A stretch of 64,000 bases of DNA from an uncultured Porphyromonadaceae bacterium (GTDB lineage: Bacteria; Bacteroidota; Bacteroidia; Bacteroidales; Muribaculaceae): positions 44,768-108,767 of the forward strand of contig CANPGB010000009.1 of NCBI GenBank assembly GCA_947573485.1, given 5' to 3'. A model generated the notes under the pieces. The model was given only the letters and a program-made list of their open reading frames with translations. It did not search any database and was not told where the DNA came from. Every line of letters begins with the position of its first letter. The first letter of the stretch is position 1. The position numbers and the translations under genes were made by a program. Shown here in pieces: positions 33,818 to 42,476 of this stretch.

Positions 33818-35629
33818 ATGCAGAATATACTTACCGATTTGGTACGCCTTCAAGAGAAAGCCTACGGGGCCGCACGCGAAGCGTTCAGCGTCATAAATAT
33901 CGACGCCGCGCGCTGCGACGCCACTTCATGGGGTGAGTTCGCCTCCAAGGTCCAGAACATGGCTTGCGCCTTCGAGATTCTCGGGCTGCAGCCTGCCGAC
34001 ATGGTGGCCGTTCTTGCTCCCAACTGTGCGGAAATCCTTATCACCGACTTCGCTTGCTACCGCAACCGTGCGGTACCGGTGTCGATTTATGCCACATCGA
34101 GCCCTGAGCAGATCAAATATATAATTAATGACGCGGGCGCGCGGTTCGCCCTCGTCGGCACCCCGGCTCTCTACCGCGCCGTCCGCTCGGTGGCCGCCGA
34201 GTGCCCCTCTCTCGAGAAGATAATAACCGTAGACCCGGCCATAGTCTTCGACGCCGCCGACACCACCTCGATGCGCTTCTCCGAGGTGCTTGAGCTCGGC
34301 TCTGTGGCATCGCCTGCCTGCCGTGCCGATGTTGCACTGCGTGCGGCCTCGGCTACCCCCGACGACATCGCCACCCTTATCTATACTTCGGGCACTACCG
34401 GCGAGCCCAAGGGCGCCGTGCTCACTCACAGCTGCTTCAACGCCGCCCTCGACACTCACAAATCGTACCTCACCATGCTCTCCGACAGCGACACCTCGGT
34501 GTGCTTCCTGCCGTTGAGCCATATCTTTGAGAAAGCCTGGACGTATTTCTGCCTCACCATAGGCATACGCGTGGCCATAAACACCGACCCCAAACGCATA
34601 CAGGAGGCTATTCCCATTGCCAAACCCACCTGCATGTGCAGTGTGCCCCGCTTCTGGGAGAAAGTCTACACTGCCGTGCAAGATAAAATAGCAGGCATGA
34701 AAGGCGTGCAGCGCATGCTCGTGGAGCGCGCCCTTAAAGTGGGAGCCAAGCGCAACCTCGAGTATAAGCGCCTCGGCCTCGAAGTGCCCTGGTGGCTCGA
34801 GAAGCAGTATCAGTTCTTCGACAAGCGCGTATTCGCCAAGGTGCGTAAGGTGATAGGTATCGACAACGGGCGCTTCTTCCCCACCGCCGGCGCTCCTATC
34901 TCGCCCGCTATCGTGGAGTTTCTCCACGCCATAGGCGTCAACATAGTGGTTGGCTACGGCCTCTCGGAGACCACAGCTACGGTGAGCTGCTATCCTGCCG
35001 TCGACTTCATAATAGGCTCTGTTGGCACACCGCTGCCCGGAGTGCAGGTGAAGTTGGGCGCCGATAACGAAATCCTTGTCAAAGGTCCCACGGTGATGCG
35101 CGGCTACTATAACCGCCCCGAAGAGAACGCAAAGGCGTTTACCGACGACGGCTGGTTCCGCACCGGCGACGCCGGGCTTTTCGACCTCAACGGAGCACTC
35201 GTCCTCACCGACCGCATCAAAGACCTCTTCAAGACCTCGAACGGCAAGTATATCGCACCCCAGGCCATTGAGAGCCGCCTCGGTCAGGACCGCTACATCG
35301 AGCAGGTGGCCGTCATCGGCGACCAGCGCAAATATGTGACCGCGATAATTATTCCCGCCTTCGGGGCTCTCAAAGACTATGCACGCCGCAAAGGCATAGC
35401 TTTCAGCTCGGTGGAAGACCTCGTGGAGAACAGCGAGATTAAGAAATTCATAGCCGAGCGAATCGAGCGCCTCCAGAAGGGGCTCGCCGGTTTCGAGAAA
35501 ATCAAGAAGTTCACACTCCTGCCCAAGGAGTTCACTATAGAGAGCGGTGAGCTGACCAACACCCTCAAAATCAAACGCCCCGTTATCAACACGCGCTATG
35601 CCGACGAGATAGAGGCGATGTATTGCTGA
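33818..35629 (+). CDS. Long-chain fatty acid-CoA ligase (AMP-forming)
   Basis: 603 residues of the ANL superfamily. The P-loop-like A3 motif is IYTSGTTGEPKGA (about residues 187-199); A5 is GYGLSETTATVSC; A7 is GWFRTGDAG; and A8/A10 show LTDRIKDLFKTSNGKYIAP with the catalytic Lys further on (TNTLKIKR). It activates fatty acids to acyl-CoA via acyl-adenylate, for lipid recycling or acyl transfer. HflX starts seven nt after its stop, so both are probably one transcript. Confidence 0.93.
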   Translation: MQNILTDLVRLQEKAYGAAREAFSVINIDAARCDATSWGEFASKVQNMACAFEILGLQPADMVAVLAPNCAEILITDFACYRNRAVPVSIYATSSPEQIKYIINDAGARFALVGTPALYRAVRSVAAECPSLEKIITVDPAIVFDAADTTSMRFSEVLELGSVASPACRADVALRAASATPDDIATLIYTSGTTGEPKGAVLTHSCFNAALDTHKSYLTMLSDSDTSVCFLPLSHIFEKAWTYFCLTIGIRVAINTDPKRIQEAIPIAKPTCMCSVPRFWEKVYTAVQDKIAGMKGVQRMLVERALKVGAKRNLEYKRLGLEVPWWLEKQYQFFDKRVFAKVRKVIGIDNGRFFPTAGAPISPAIVEFLHAIGVNIVVGYGLSETTATVSCYPAVDFIIGSVGTPLPGVQVKLGADNEILVKGPTVMRGYYNRPEENAKAFTDDGWFRTGDAGLFDLNGALVLTDRIKDLFKTSNGKYIAPQAIESRLGQDRYIEQVAVIGDQRKYVTAIIIPAFGALKDYARRKGIAFSSVEDLVENSEIKKFIAERIERLQKGLAGFEKIKKFTLLPKEFTIESGELTNTLKIKRPVINTRYADEIEAMYC

Positions 35630-35636
35630 GTATAAT

Positions 35637-36884
35637 ATGATTGAGAAAACTTCAAAAATATCTGTTTCGGCAACGCCCGAACGCGCTGTCCTCGTGGGAC
35701 TTGTGACTCCCACGCAGGATGAGGCACGCTCCGCCGAGTATCTTGCCGAGCTTGCTTTCCTTGCCGACACCGCCGGTGCCGACGCCGTGAAAACCTTCAC
35801 GCAGAAGCTCGATTATCCTAACCCGCGCACCTTTGTCGGTAAGGGTAAACTCGAGGAAATCAAGCAGTTTATAGAGGACGACGGCGACATTGCCATGGCG
35901 ATTTTCGACGATGACCTCTCTACCAAACAGGTGCTCAACATAGAGCGCGAACTTGGTGTGAAGATTCTCGACCGCACCAACCTCATCCTCGATATCTTTG
36001 CCAAACGTGCTCAGACTGCCGAGGCCAAGACTCAGGTGCAACTCGCCCAATACCAATACCTCCTGCCTCGCCTGACTCGAATGTGGACGCACCTCGAGCG
36101 CCAACGAGGCGGTATCGGTATGCGTGGCCCCGGTGAGACACAGATAGAGACCGACCGCCGTATTATCCTCGACCGCATATCCTACCTCAAAAACGAGCTC
36201 AAAGCCATCGACCGCCAGAAAGCCGTGCAGCGCAAGAACCGCGGCAAACTCACCCGCGTGGCCCTCGTGGGGTATACCAACGTAGGGAAATCGACCCTCA
36301 TGAACCTCCTCTCCAAGAGCGATGTATTTGCCGAGAACAAGCTCTTCGCCACCCTCGATACCACTGTGCGCAAGGTTGTTATCGACAATCTTCCATTCCT
36401 CCTTACCGATACGGTAGGTTTCATTCGCAAACTCCCCACACACCTTGTAGACTCTTTCAAGTCGACCCTCGACGAGGTGCGCGAGGCCGATATTCTCGTA
36501 CACGTTGTAGATATATCGCACCCCAACTTCGAGGAACAGATAGAGGTTGTCGACAAGACCCTCCGCGAGGTGTGCAACGGTGCCGACAAGCCCATGCTTC
36601 TTGTATTCAACAAGATAGATGCGTATACCTGCGTGCCCAAAGACGCCGACGACCTCACTCCACGCGAGCGCTGCAACATCTCGCTCGACGAGCTCAAGGC
36701 GTCGTGGATGGCGAAGATGAACGATAACTGCGTGTTCATCTCGGCCCGCAAAGGCACAAACATCGACGAGCTCAAACGCAAGCTCTACCAGATGGCGCGC
36801 GAGATACACCTCACCCGTTTCCCCTACAACGATCTCCTTTACCAGACTTACGAAGACACCGCTGCCGAAGATGTAGATAAATAA
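35637..36884 (+). CDS. hflX: GTPase HflX
   Basis: 415 residues. The N-terminal HflX domain (SATPERAVLVGLVTP, NPRTFVGKGKLEEIKQF) is followed by the linker RGGIGMRGPGETQIETDRR. The G domain starts near residue 205 with GYTNVGKSTLMN, switch/G3 DTVGFIRKLP and G4 NKID. HflX binds the 50S subunit and splits or rescues ribosomes under stress. It lies seven nt after the acyl-CoA ligase. Confidence 0.95.
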   Translation: MIEKTSKISVSATPERAVLVGLVTPTQDEARSAEYLAELAFLADTAGADAVKTFTQKLDYPNPRTFVGKGKLEEIKQFIEDDGDIAMAIFDDDLSTKQVLNIERELGVKILDRTNLILDIFAKRAQTAEAKTQVQLAQYQYLLPRLTRMWTHLERQRGGIGMRGPGETQIETDRRIILDRISYLKNELKAIDRQKAVQRKNRGKLTRVALVGYTNVGKSTLMNLLSKSDVFAENKLFATLDTTVRKVVIDNLPFLLTDTVGFIRKLPTHLVDSFKSTLDEVREADILVHVVDISHPNFEEQIEVVDKTLREVCNGADKPMLLVFNKIDAYTCVPKDADDLTPRERCNISLDELKASWMAKMNDNCVFISARKGTNIDELKRKLYQMAREIHLTRFPYNDLLYQTYEDTAAEDVDK

Positions 36885-36885
36885 A

Positions 36886-36917
36886 TTTGGCAACATCGGA
36901 AAAATAGCGTAACTTCG
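36886..36917 (+). promoter_or_regulatory. Promoter of transketolase
   Basis: TTTG (36886-36889), 20 nt, TAACTTCG (36910-36917; one mismatch to TAnnTTTG), 33 nt before the ATG. Confidence 0.6.
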
Positions 36918-36949
36918 GCCAATAAAAACATACCTTTTCTACACCTGTT

Positions 36950-38986
36950 ATGGATTCTAAAACACTCACTCGGGCGGCCGACAACATAAGGATTCTCGCC
37001 GCTGCTATGGTTGAAAAAGCCAAATCCGGTCATCCCGGCGGTGCCATGGGTGGCGCCGACTTTGTCAACGTTCTTTTCTCCCGCTTCCTCGTGAGTGACC
37101 CCGACGACCCCACGTGGTTTGCCCGCGACCGCTTCTTCCTCGACCCCGGCCACATGTCGCCGATGCTCTACTCGGTGCTCGCGCTCTGCGGCCACTATAC
37201 CCTCGACGAACTGCAGCAGTTCCGCCAGTGGGGTTCGGTTACCCCCGGACACCCCGAAGTCGACCCCGAACGCGGTGTCGAGAACACCTCGGGCCCTCTC
37301 GGCCAAGGCCATACCATGGCCGTAGGTTGCGCCATAGCAGAGCGCTTCCTCCAGGCTCGCTTCGGCGATGTAGTGTCGCATAAGACCTACGCTTTCATCT
37401 CCGACGGCGGTATCCAGGAAGAGATTTCGCAGGGCGCCGGACGTCTGGCAGGCTTCCTCGGTCTCTCGAACCTCATAATGTTCTACGACTGCAACGGTGT
37501 GCAGCTCTCCACGATGGTGGAAGACGTTGACACCGAAGACTATGCCGCAAAATACCGCGCATGGCACTGGAACGTGATTGAAATCAACGGCAACGACCCC
37601 GAGGAAATTGCCAAAGCAATATGCTCGGCTGAGGCCGAGACCGAAAAGCCCACTATCATCATTGGCCGTACGATTATGGGCAAGGGCGTTGTAAAGGCCG
37701 ACGGCTCCAATTTCGAAGGTCAATGCTCAACTCACGGGCAGCCTCTGAGCAAGTCGGGCGCCGACTTCAACGCCACTATCGCCAATCTTGGCGGCGACCC
37801 CGAGAACCCCTGGCAGGTGTTCCCCGAGGTTGAGCGCCTCTATGCCGAGCGCCGCGAGGAACTCCGCCGCATTGTGGCTCAGCGCCGCGCTGCTTACGAC
37901 GCCTGGGCTGCCGAAAACCCCGGCCTCGCTGTCGAACTCAAGAGCTACCTCGAAGGCGTTGTGCCTCAGATTGATTACGAGGCTATCGTACACAAGGCCG
38001 ACATCGCCACCCGCACCGCCTCGGCCGATGTCCTGGCCGTGCTCGCACGCAAGGTAGGCAATATGATAGTATCGTCGGCCGACCTCGCCAACTCCGACAA
38101 GACCGACGGATTCCTCAAGAATACTACCGCTTTCAAGCGCGGCGACTTCTCGGGAGCTTTCCTCCAGGCCGGTGTCTCTGAGCTCACCATGGCGGCCGTT
38201 ATAAACGGTATTGCCCTTCACGGTGGCGTTTTTGCCGCGTGCGGCACCTTCTTCGTGTTCTCCGACTACATGAAGCCCGCAGTGCGTATGGCCGCACTTA
38301 TGGAGTTGCCTGTCAAGTATATATGGACCCACGATGCCTTCCGTGTAGGTGAGGACGGCCCCACCCACGAGCCCGTTGAGCAGGAAGCTCAGATCCGTCT
38401 GCTCGAGCAGATGACCAACTTCAGCGGACGCCCCTCGATCATGGTTCTCCGCCCCGCCGACGCCGCCGAGACCTCGGTTGCCTATAAAATGGCAATGGAG
38501 AATACCCATACCCCCACAGCCCTCATACTCTCTCGCCAGGATATAAAAGACCTCCCCGCGCCCGAAGGTGAGACCCGCTACCATGCAGCTCTCGGTGCCC
38601 TCAAAGGCGGTTACACCGTGATGCGTCCCGATGGCACCCCCGACGTGGTGCTCGTTGCCGACGGCTCCGAAGTCTCGCTCCTCTGCGAGGTTGCCGTGCT
38701 CCTCGAGGCCGACGGTGTGCGTGCCGCAGTGGTGTCGATGCCCTCGGCAGGCGTGTTCAATACCCAGTCGGCCGACTACCGCCGTCAGGTGCTTCCCGAC
38801 GGTGTTCCCCAGTTCGGTCTCACCGCCGGCCTTCCCATTGCGCTCCGCATGATCGACGGCTTCAACGGCAAGGTGTTCGGCCTCACCCGTTTCGGTGCTT
38901 CCGCGCCCTATAAAGTGCTCGACGAGAAATTCGGATTCACCCCCGAAAACATCTACCGTCAGGTACTTGAGTATATCGGACGTTGA
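36950..38986 (+). CDS. tkt: Transketolase
   Basis: 678 residues, full length. Transfers two-carbon units between sugar phosphates in the non-oxidative pentose phosphate pathway using thiamine diphosphate. Seen in order: KSGHPGGAMGGADF, DRFFLDPGHMSPMLYS, NTSGPLGQGHTMAVG, the TPP/Mg2+ motif SDGGIQEEI with downstream YDCN, and in the second half WTHDAFRVGEDGPTHEPVEQ and the C-terminal MPSAGVFNTQSADYR. Followed by a good hairpin terminator. Confidence 0.96.
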   Translation: MDSKTLTRAADNIRILAAAMVEKAKSGHPGGAMGGADFVNVLFSRFLVSDPDDPTWFARDRFFLDPGHMSPMLYSVLALCGHYTLDELQQFRQWGSVTPGHPEVDPERGVENTSGPLGQGHTMAVGCAIAERFLQARFGDVVSHKTYAFISDGGIQEEISQGAGRLAGFLGLSNLIMFYDCNGVQLSTMVEDVDTEDYAAKYRAWHWNVIEINGNDPEEIAKAICSAEAETEKPTIIIGRTIMGKGVVKADGSNFEGQCSTHGQPLSKSGADFNATIANLGGDPENPWQVFPEVERLYAERREELRRIVAQRRAAYDAWAAENPGLAVELKSYLEGVVPQIDYEAIVHKADIATRTASADVLAVLARKVGNMIVSSADLANSDKTDGFLKNTTAFKRGDFSGAFLQAGVSELTMAAVINGIALHGGVFAACGTFFVFSDYMKPAVRMAALMELPVKYIWTHDAFRVGEDGPTHEPVEQEAQIRLLEQMTNFSGRPSIMVLRPADAAETSVAYKMAMENTHTPTALILSRQDIKDLPAPEGETRYHAALGALKGGYTVMRPDGTPDVVLVADGSEVSLLCEVAVLLEADGVRAAVVSMPSAGVFNTQSADYRRQVLPDGVPQFGLTAGLPIALRMIDGFNGKVFGLTRFGASAPYKVLDEKFGFTPENIYRQVLEYIGR

Positions 38987-38991
38987 ATTAT

Positions 38992-39049
38992 AAATTTGTG
39001 CGGAGTGTTAAAATTTTCGACCCTTCCGCACAAATTTTAGACTTTTTTG
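38992..39049 (+). terminator. Terminator of transketolase
   Basis: A perfect 13-bp stem, AAATTTGTGCGGA (38992-39004) with its complement (39025-39037), followed within a few bases by six Ts (39043-39048). Confidence 0.75.
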
Positions 39050-39079
39050 TTATAAAGTCAAAAAAAAGTTGTAATTTAG
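39046..39079 (+). promoter_or_regulatory. Promoter of the OmpA-family gene
   Basis: TTTG (39046-39049), 22 nt, TAATTTAG (39072-39079; one mismatch), with a leader of about 50 nt. The TTTG coincides with the T-run of the upstream terminator. Confidence 0.5.
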
Positions 39080-39134
39080 CGCACTGAAACTAAGCAGAAA
39101 TAATTCATTCAACCAATAACTAAGCTAAACTCTT

Positions 39135-40358
39135 ATGAAAAAAGCTACTCTTTTCGCTGCCGCCTGCGCACTCTTCATTGGTGCACAGTCGCTTAGCGCT
39201 CAGGAGTCTGCCCAGGAAATCACTTATGTGAACGATCCTTCGCAGGGCGTCCTCGTAAACCGTATGAAGGACAACTGGTTCATCACTGCAGAAGGTGGTG
39301 CCAGCTTCTGGGTTGCTCCCCTCGGTGTTCACCGCGAAGCCGGTGACCGCTTCATGCCCGCTGCTTCTATCTACGCCGGTAAATGGTTCTCTCCCGTATT
39401 CGGTGGCCGTTTCGGTGTCAACTACCTCGGCCTCAAAGGTCTCTCCGACGGTAAAGGTTGGGTAGGCGACCTCCAGGGCGAACCCATGATCGACGGCCGC
39501 TACAACAAAACCAAATTTGCTGAAATCGGCCCGGTATTCGACCTTATGATCAACCTCACCAACTGGTGGTGCGGCTATCGTCCCGGTCGTGTTTACAACG
39601 CTACTTTCTATGTAGGTGCAGGTGCTTACTTCACCCTCACAAAGCACTACAACGCAAAGGGCGAAAGCGAAGGCTTCAAGCACACCGACCACGAGCTCAT
39701 GACTCTCCGTGCCGGTCTTATCAACAGCTTCAACGTAAGCAAGCACGTTGCTATCTCTCTTGACCTCCGTGCAAGCGGCCTTTCGTCTATCCAGAACGAA
39801 GGTACCACCGGCTGGAACAAGAAATCGCTCGCTCTCCAGGCTTACCTCGGCGTTACCTACAACTTCAACAACACCGACTGGAACGCTCCCCTCGTACCCG
39901 TTTGCCCCGAACCCGAGAACTGCGACGCTCTCCGCGCCCGTCTCGCCGCTGCCGATGCCCGCATCGCCGACCTCGAGGCTCAGCTCAAAGACTGCCTCAA
40001 CCGTCCTGTTGAGACTGTCGTAGAGAACAACGGCCCCCTCGCTACTATCTACTACCCCATTGGTGTTTCGCGCCTCAGCCGCGAGAACCAGCGCGTAGTT
40101 AAGGCTATCGCTTATGTTATGACTCAGAACCCCGGCAAGAAATACACCCTTACCGGCTGGGCCGACAACTACACCGGTACCGACAACATCAACATCCGTC
40201 TCCGCAAAAACCGTGCTGAAGGCGTTGCAAAACTCCTCAAGGCCAACGGTGTTGCTGAAAGCCAGCTCAACGTTACCACAAACAACGGTAACCTCTCCGA
40301 CCTCGGCGAAAAGTGCGTATCGCTCGACCGCGCCGTTACTATCGAAGAAGCTAAATAA
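39135..40358 (+). CDS. OmpA-family outer-membrane protein
   Basis: 407 residues. Signal peptide MKKATLFAAACALFIGAQSLSAQ; an eight-stranded barrel region (about residues 35-250) with alternating aromatic strands; a linker with a short coiled coil (LRARLAAADARIADLEAQL); and a C-terminal OmpA peptidoglycan-binding domain (about 295-407) with the signature GWADNYTGTDNINIRLRKNR. It anchors the outer membrane to the wall. Codon use is strongly biased (Phe TTC, Leu CTC), fitting high expression. Confidence 0.93.
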   Translation: MKKATLFAAACALFIGAQSLSAQESAQEITYVNDPSQGVLVNRMKDNWFITAEGGASFWVAPLGVHREAGDRFMPAASIYAGKWFSPVFGGRFGVNYLGLKGLSDGKGWVGDLQGEPMIDGRYNKTKFAEIGPVFDLMINLTNWWCGYRPGRVYNATFYVGAGAYFTLTKHYNAKGESEGFKHTDHELMTLRAGLINSFNVSKHVAISLDLRASGLSSIQNEGTTGWNKKSLALQAYLGVTYNFNNTDWNAPLVPVCPEPENCDALRARLAAADARIADLEAQLKDCLNRPVETVVENNGPLATIYYPIGVSRLSRENQRVVKAIAYVMTQNPGKKYTLTGWADNYTGTDNINIRLRKNRAEGVAKLLKANGVAESQLNVTTNNGNLSDLGEKCVSLDRAVTIEEAK

Positions 40359-40379
40359 TAAGGCTTAAAACCTTTTTCC

Positions 40380-40413
40380 GCGCCCGCGCTCTTCTCTGAG
40401 TGCGGGCGCTTTC
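40380..40413 (+). terminator. Terminator of the OmpA-family gene
   Basis: GCGCCCGCGCT (40380-40390) pairs with AGTGCGGGCGC (40399-40409), one G-T pair, loop of eight bases, followed by TTTCT. Confidence 0.7.
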
Positions 40414-40438
40414 TATATATAGATTCATGAAAAATAAA

Positions 40439-40470
40439 TTTGGCATTGCGGCGGCTTATTTGTATCTTTG
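40439..40470 (+). promoter_or_regulatory. Promoter of fumarase
   Basis: TTTG (40439-40442), 20 nt, TATCTTTG (40463-40470), 36 nt before the ATG at 40506. It lies inside the longer open frame and so supports the downstream start. Confidence 0.8.
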
Positions 40471-40505
40471 CGCATAATTATAGACAAACAATTCAACTAC
40501 TATAT

Positions 40506-42158
40506 ATGGCAACTAAACCGTTTCATTACCAGGAAATGTTTCCGCTCGGCCCCGACACCACCGAGTACTATCACCTCACTTCCGATTACGTCCACACCGA
40601 GACATGGGGTGGACACGAATTCCTTGTCGTAGACCCGCAGGCACTCACCGTGCTCGCACGCCAGGCCACTCACGACAACGCTTTCATGCTCCGTCGCGAG
40701 CACAACGAGATGGTCGCCAAGATTCTTGCCGACCCCGAAGCAAGCCAGAACGATAAGTTTGTGGCTCTTACCATGCTCCGCAATGCCGAGGTGGCTGCCA
40801 AGGGCGCCCTGCCTTTCTGCCAGGATACCGGCACAGCAATATGCCACGCCTCCAAAGGTCAGCGTGTGTTCACCGGCTGCAACGACGAGGAACGCATCTC
40901 CGAGGGCGTGTACCTTACTTATACAACCGACAACCTCCGCTACAGTCAGAACGCTCCCCTCACAATGTACGATGAGGTGAACACCGGCTGCAACCTCCCC
41001 GCGCAGATCGACATCCACGCTACCGAAGGCGACGAATATCACTTCCTCTTTGTGGCAAAGGGTGGTGGCTCGGCCAACAAGACCTACCTCTACCAGGAGA
41101 CCAAAGCTACAATCAACCCCGACAAACTCGTGCCCTTCCTCATCGAGAAGATGCGCACACTCGGCACTGCCGCCTGTCCTCCCTACCACATTGCCTTCGT
41201 TATCGGCGGCACATCGGCAGAGAAGAACCTCGAGGTTGTGAAGAAAGCATCGGTAAAATACCTCGACTCGCTCCCCACTCACGGCAACGAGTACGGCCAC
41301 GCTTTCCGCGATATCGAGCTCGAGAAAACCCTCAAGAAAGCCTCTGAGGAGCTCGGCCTCGGCGCTCAGTTCGGCGGCAAATACTATGCCCACGACATCC
41401 GCGTTATCCGTCTGCCCCGCCACGGTGCTTCCTGCCCCATCGGCATGGGCGTGAGCTGCTCCGCCGACCGCAATGTGAAAGCTAAAATCAACCGCGAAGG
41501 CCTCTGGATTGAGAAGCTCGATGCCAACCCCGGCGAACTCATCCCCGAAGAATACCGCAAGGCCGGCGAAGGCGAAGTTGTGAAAATCGACCTCAACCGC
41601 CCCATGCCCGAAGTACTCGCTGAGCTCTCGAAGTACCCCGTATCGACCCGCCTCTCGCTCAAAGGCACCATCATCGTGGGCCGCGACATTGCACACGCTA
41701 AAATCAAAGAGCGTCTCGACAAGGGCGAACCCATGCCTCAGTACCTCAAAGACCACCCCATTTACTACGCCGGCCCCGCCAAGACTCCCGCAGGCATGCC
41801 TTCGGGCTCCTTCGGTCCCACCACGGCAGGACGCATGGATAGCTATGTCGACCAGTTCCAGAGCGCCGGTGGCTCAATGATCATGATTGCCAAGGGCAAC
41901 CGCAGCCAGGCCGTTACCGATGCCTGCCACAAGCACGGCGGCTTCTACCTTGGCTCTATAGGTGGCCCTGCAGCCGTACTCGCTCAGAACTCTATCAAGA
42001 AAGTAGAGCTCCTCGAGTATCCCGAACTCGGCATGGAGGCTATCTGGAAAATCGAGGTTGAAGACTTCCCCGCATTCATCCTCGTCGACGACAAGGGCAA
42101 CGACTTCTTCACCCAAATCAACGAGAAGTGCAAAATCTGCGGGCTGAACAAGAAGTAA
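40506..42158 (+). CDS. Fumarate hydratase class I (4Fe-4S)
   Basis: 550 residues. Interconverts fumarate and malate. The cluster ligands Cys105 (LPFCQDTG), Cys224 (GTAACPPYH) and Cys318 (MGVSCSAD) fall at the same residue numbers as I recall for Escherichia coli FumA, a strong family check. The C-terminal beta domain with [20 protein letters not shown] is fused, as in one-chain class I enzymes. The frame is open 22 codons upstream but contains the promoter. A MITE-like element sits directly after the stop codon, separating the gene from its own terminator. Confidence 0.96.
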   Translation: MATKPFHYQEMFPLGPDTTEYYHLTSDYVHTETWGGHEFLVVDPQALTVLARQATHDNAFMLRREHNEMVAKILADPEASQNDKFVALTMLRNAEVAAKGALPFCQDTGTAICHASKGQRVFTGCNDEERISEGVYLTYTTDNLRYSQNAPLTMYDEVNTGCNLPAQIDIHATEGDEYHFLFVAKGGGSANKTYLYQETKATINPDKLVPFLIEKMRTLGTAACPPYHIAFVIGGTSAEKNLEVVKKASVKYLDSLPTHGNEYGHAFRDIELEKTLKKASEELGLGAQFGGKYYAHDIRVIRLPRHGASCPIGMGVSCSADRNVKAKINREGLWIEKLDANPGELIPEEYRKAGEGEVVKIDLNRPMPEVLAELSKYPVSTRLSLKGTIIVGRDIAHAKIKERLDKGEPMPQYLKDHPIYYAGPAKTPAGMPSGSFGPTTAGRMDSYVDQFQSAGGSMIMIAKGNRSQAVTDACHKHGGFYLGSIGGPAAVLAQNSIKKVELLEYPELGMEAIWKIEVEDFPAFILVDDKGNDFFTQINEKCKICGLNKK

Positions 42159-42399
42159 GAGGGCGTTTAATAAGAAATGTTAATGGATTTGAGCTGTATT
42201 TTTGAGGAAATTTTTGTAAATGAGGAAGGAGCGTAGCGAGCTACGCGACTGACGAGTGTGCGGAAATTTACCAAAAAGACGGCCAAAGACATTGACAATT
42301 AAAATATATTGAGTGAGTGAAATTTGCAAATGGTTGGTTACAACCACTTCGCAAATTTTACGAACGAGCCATTTTAAGGTTTATTATTAAACACCCTCT
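42158..42399. mobile_element. MITE-like element with 16-18 bp inverted ends
   Basis: The left end AGAGGGCGTTTAATAA (42158-42173) and right end TTATTAAACACCCTCT (42384-42399) are inverted repeats with one mismatch. The element is flanked by TA on both sides (42156-42157 and 42400-42401), consistent with a TA target duplication. About 242 bp long, with an internal imperfect hairpin near 42321-42361 and no transposase; the only frame, an ATG at 42183, stops after 17 codons. It is inserted exactly at the fumarase stop codon, ahead of the native terminator. Confidence 0.7.
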
Positions 42400-42424
42400 T
42401 AGCCTCGGGTGTAATATATAATGG

Positions 42425-42464
42425 TGCGGCGGGGTCGAGCTTTCACCCCGCCGCATTATTTTTA
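42425..42464 (+). terminator. Native terminator of fumarase, displaced by the MITE
   Basis: A perfect 11-bp stem, TGCGGCGGGGT (42425-42435) with its complement (42445-42455), nine-base loop, then TTATTTTT. It lies 267 nt after the fumarase stop because of the inserted element. Confidence 0.75.
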
Positions 42465-42476
42465 AAACTTACTATT

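Noticed and set aside
33926..35800. A 624-codon open frame on the minus strand opposite the acyl-CoA ligase gene
   Set aside because: It mirrors the GC-rich third codon positions of the real gene, has no family motifs, and the plus-strand protein has all ANL-superfamily signatures.
42183..42236. Short frame inside the MITE (ATG at 42183)
   Set aside because: It stops after 17 codons with no homology seen; the element is better explained as non-autonomous.
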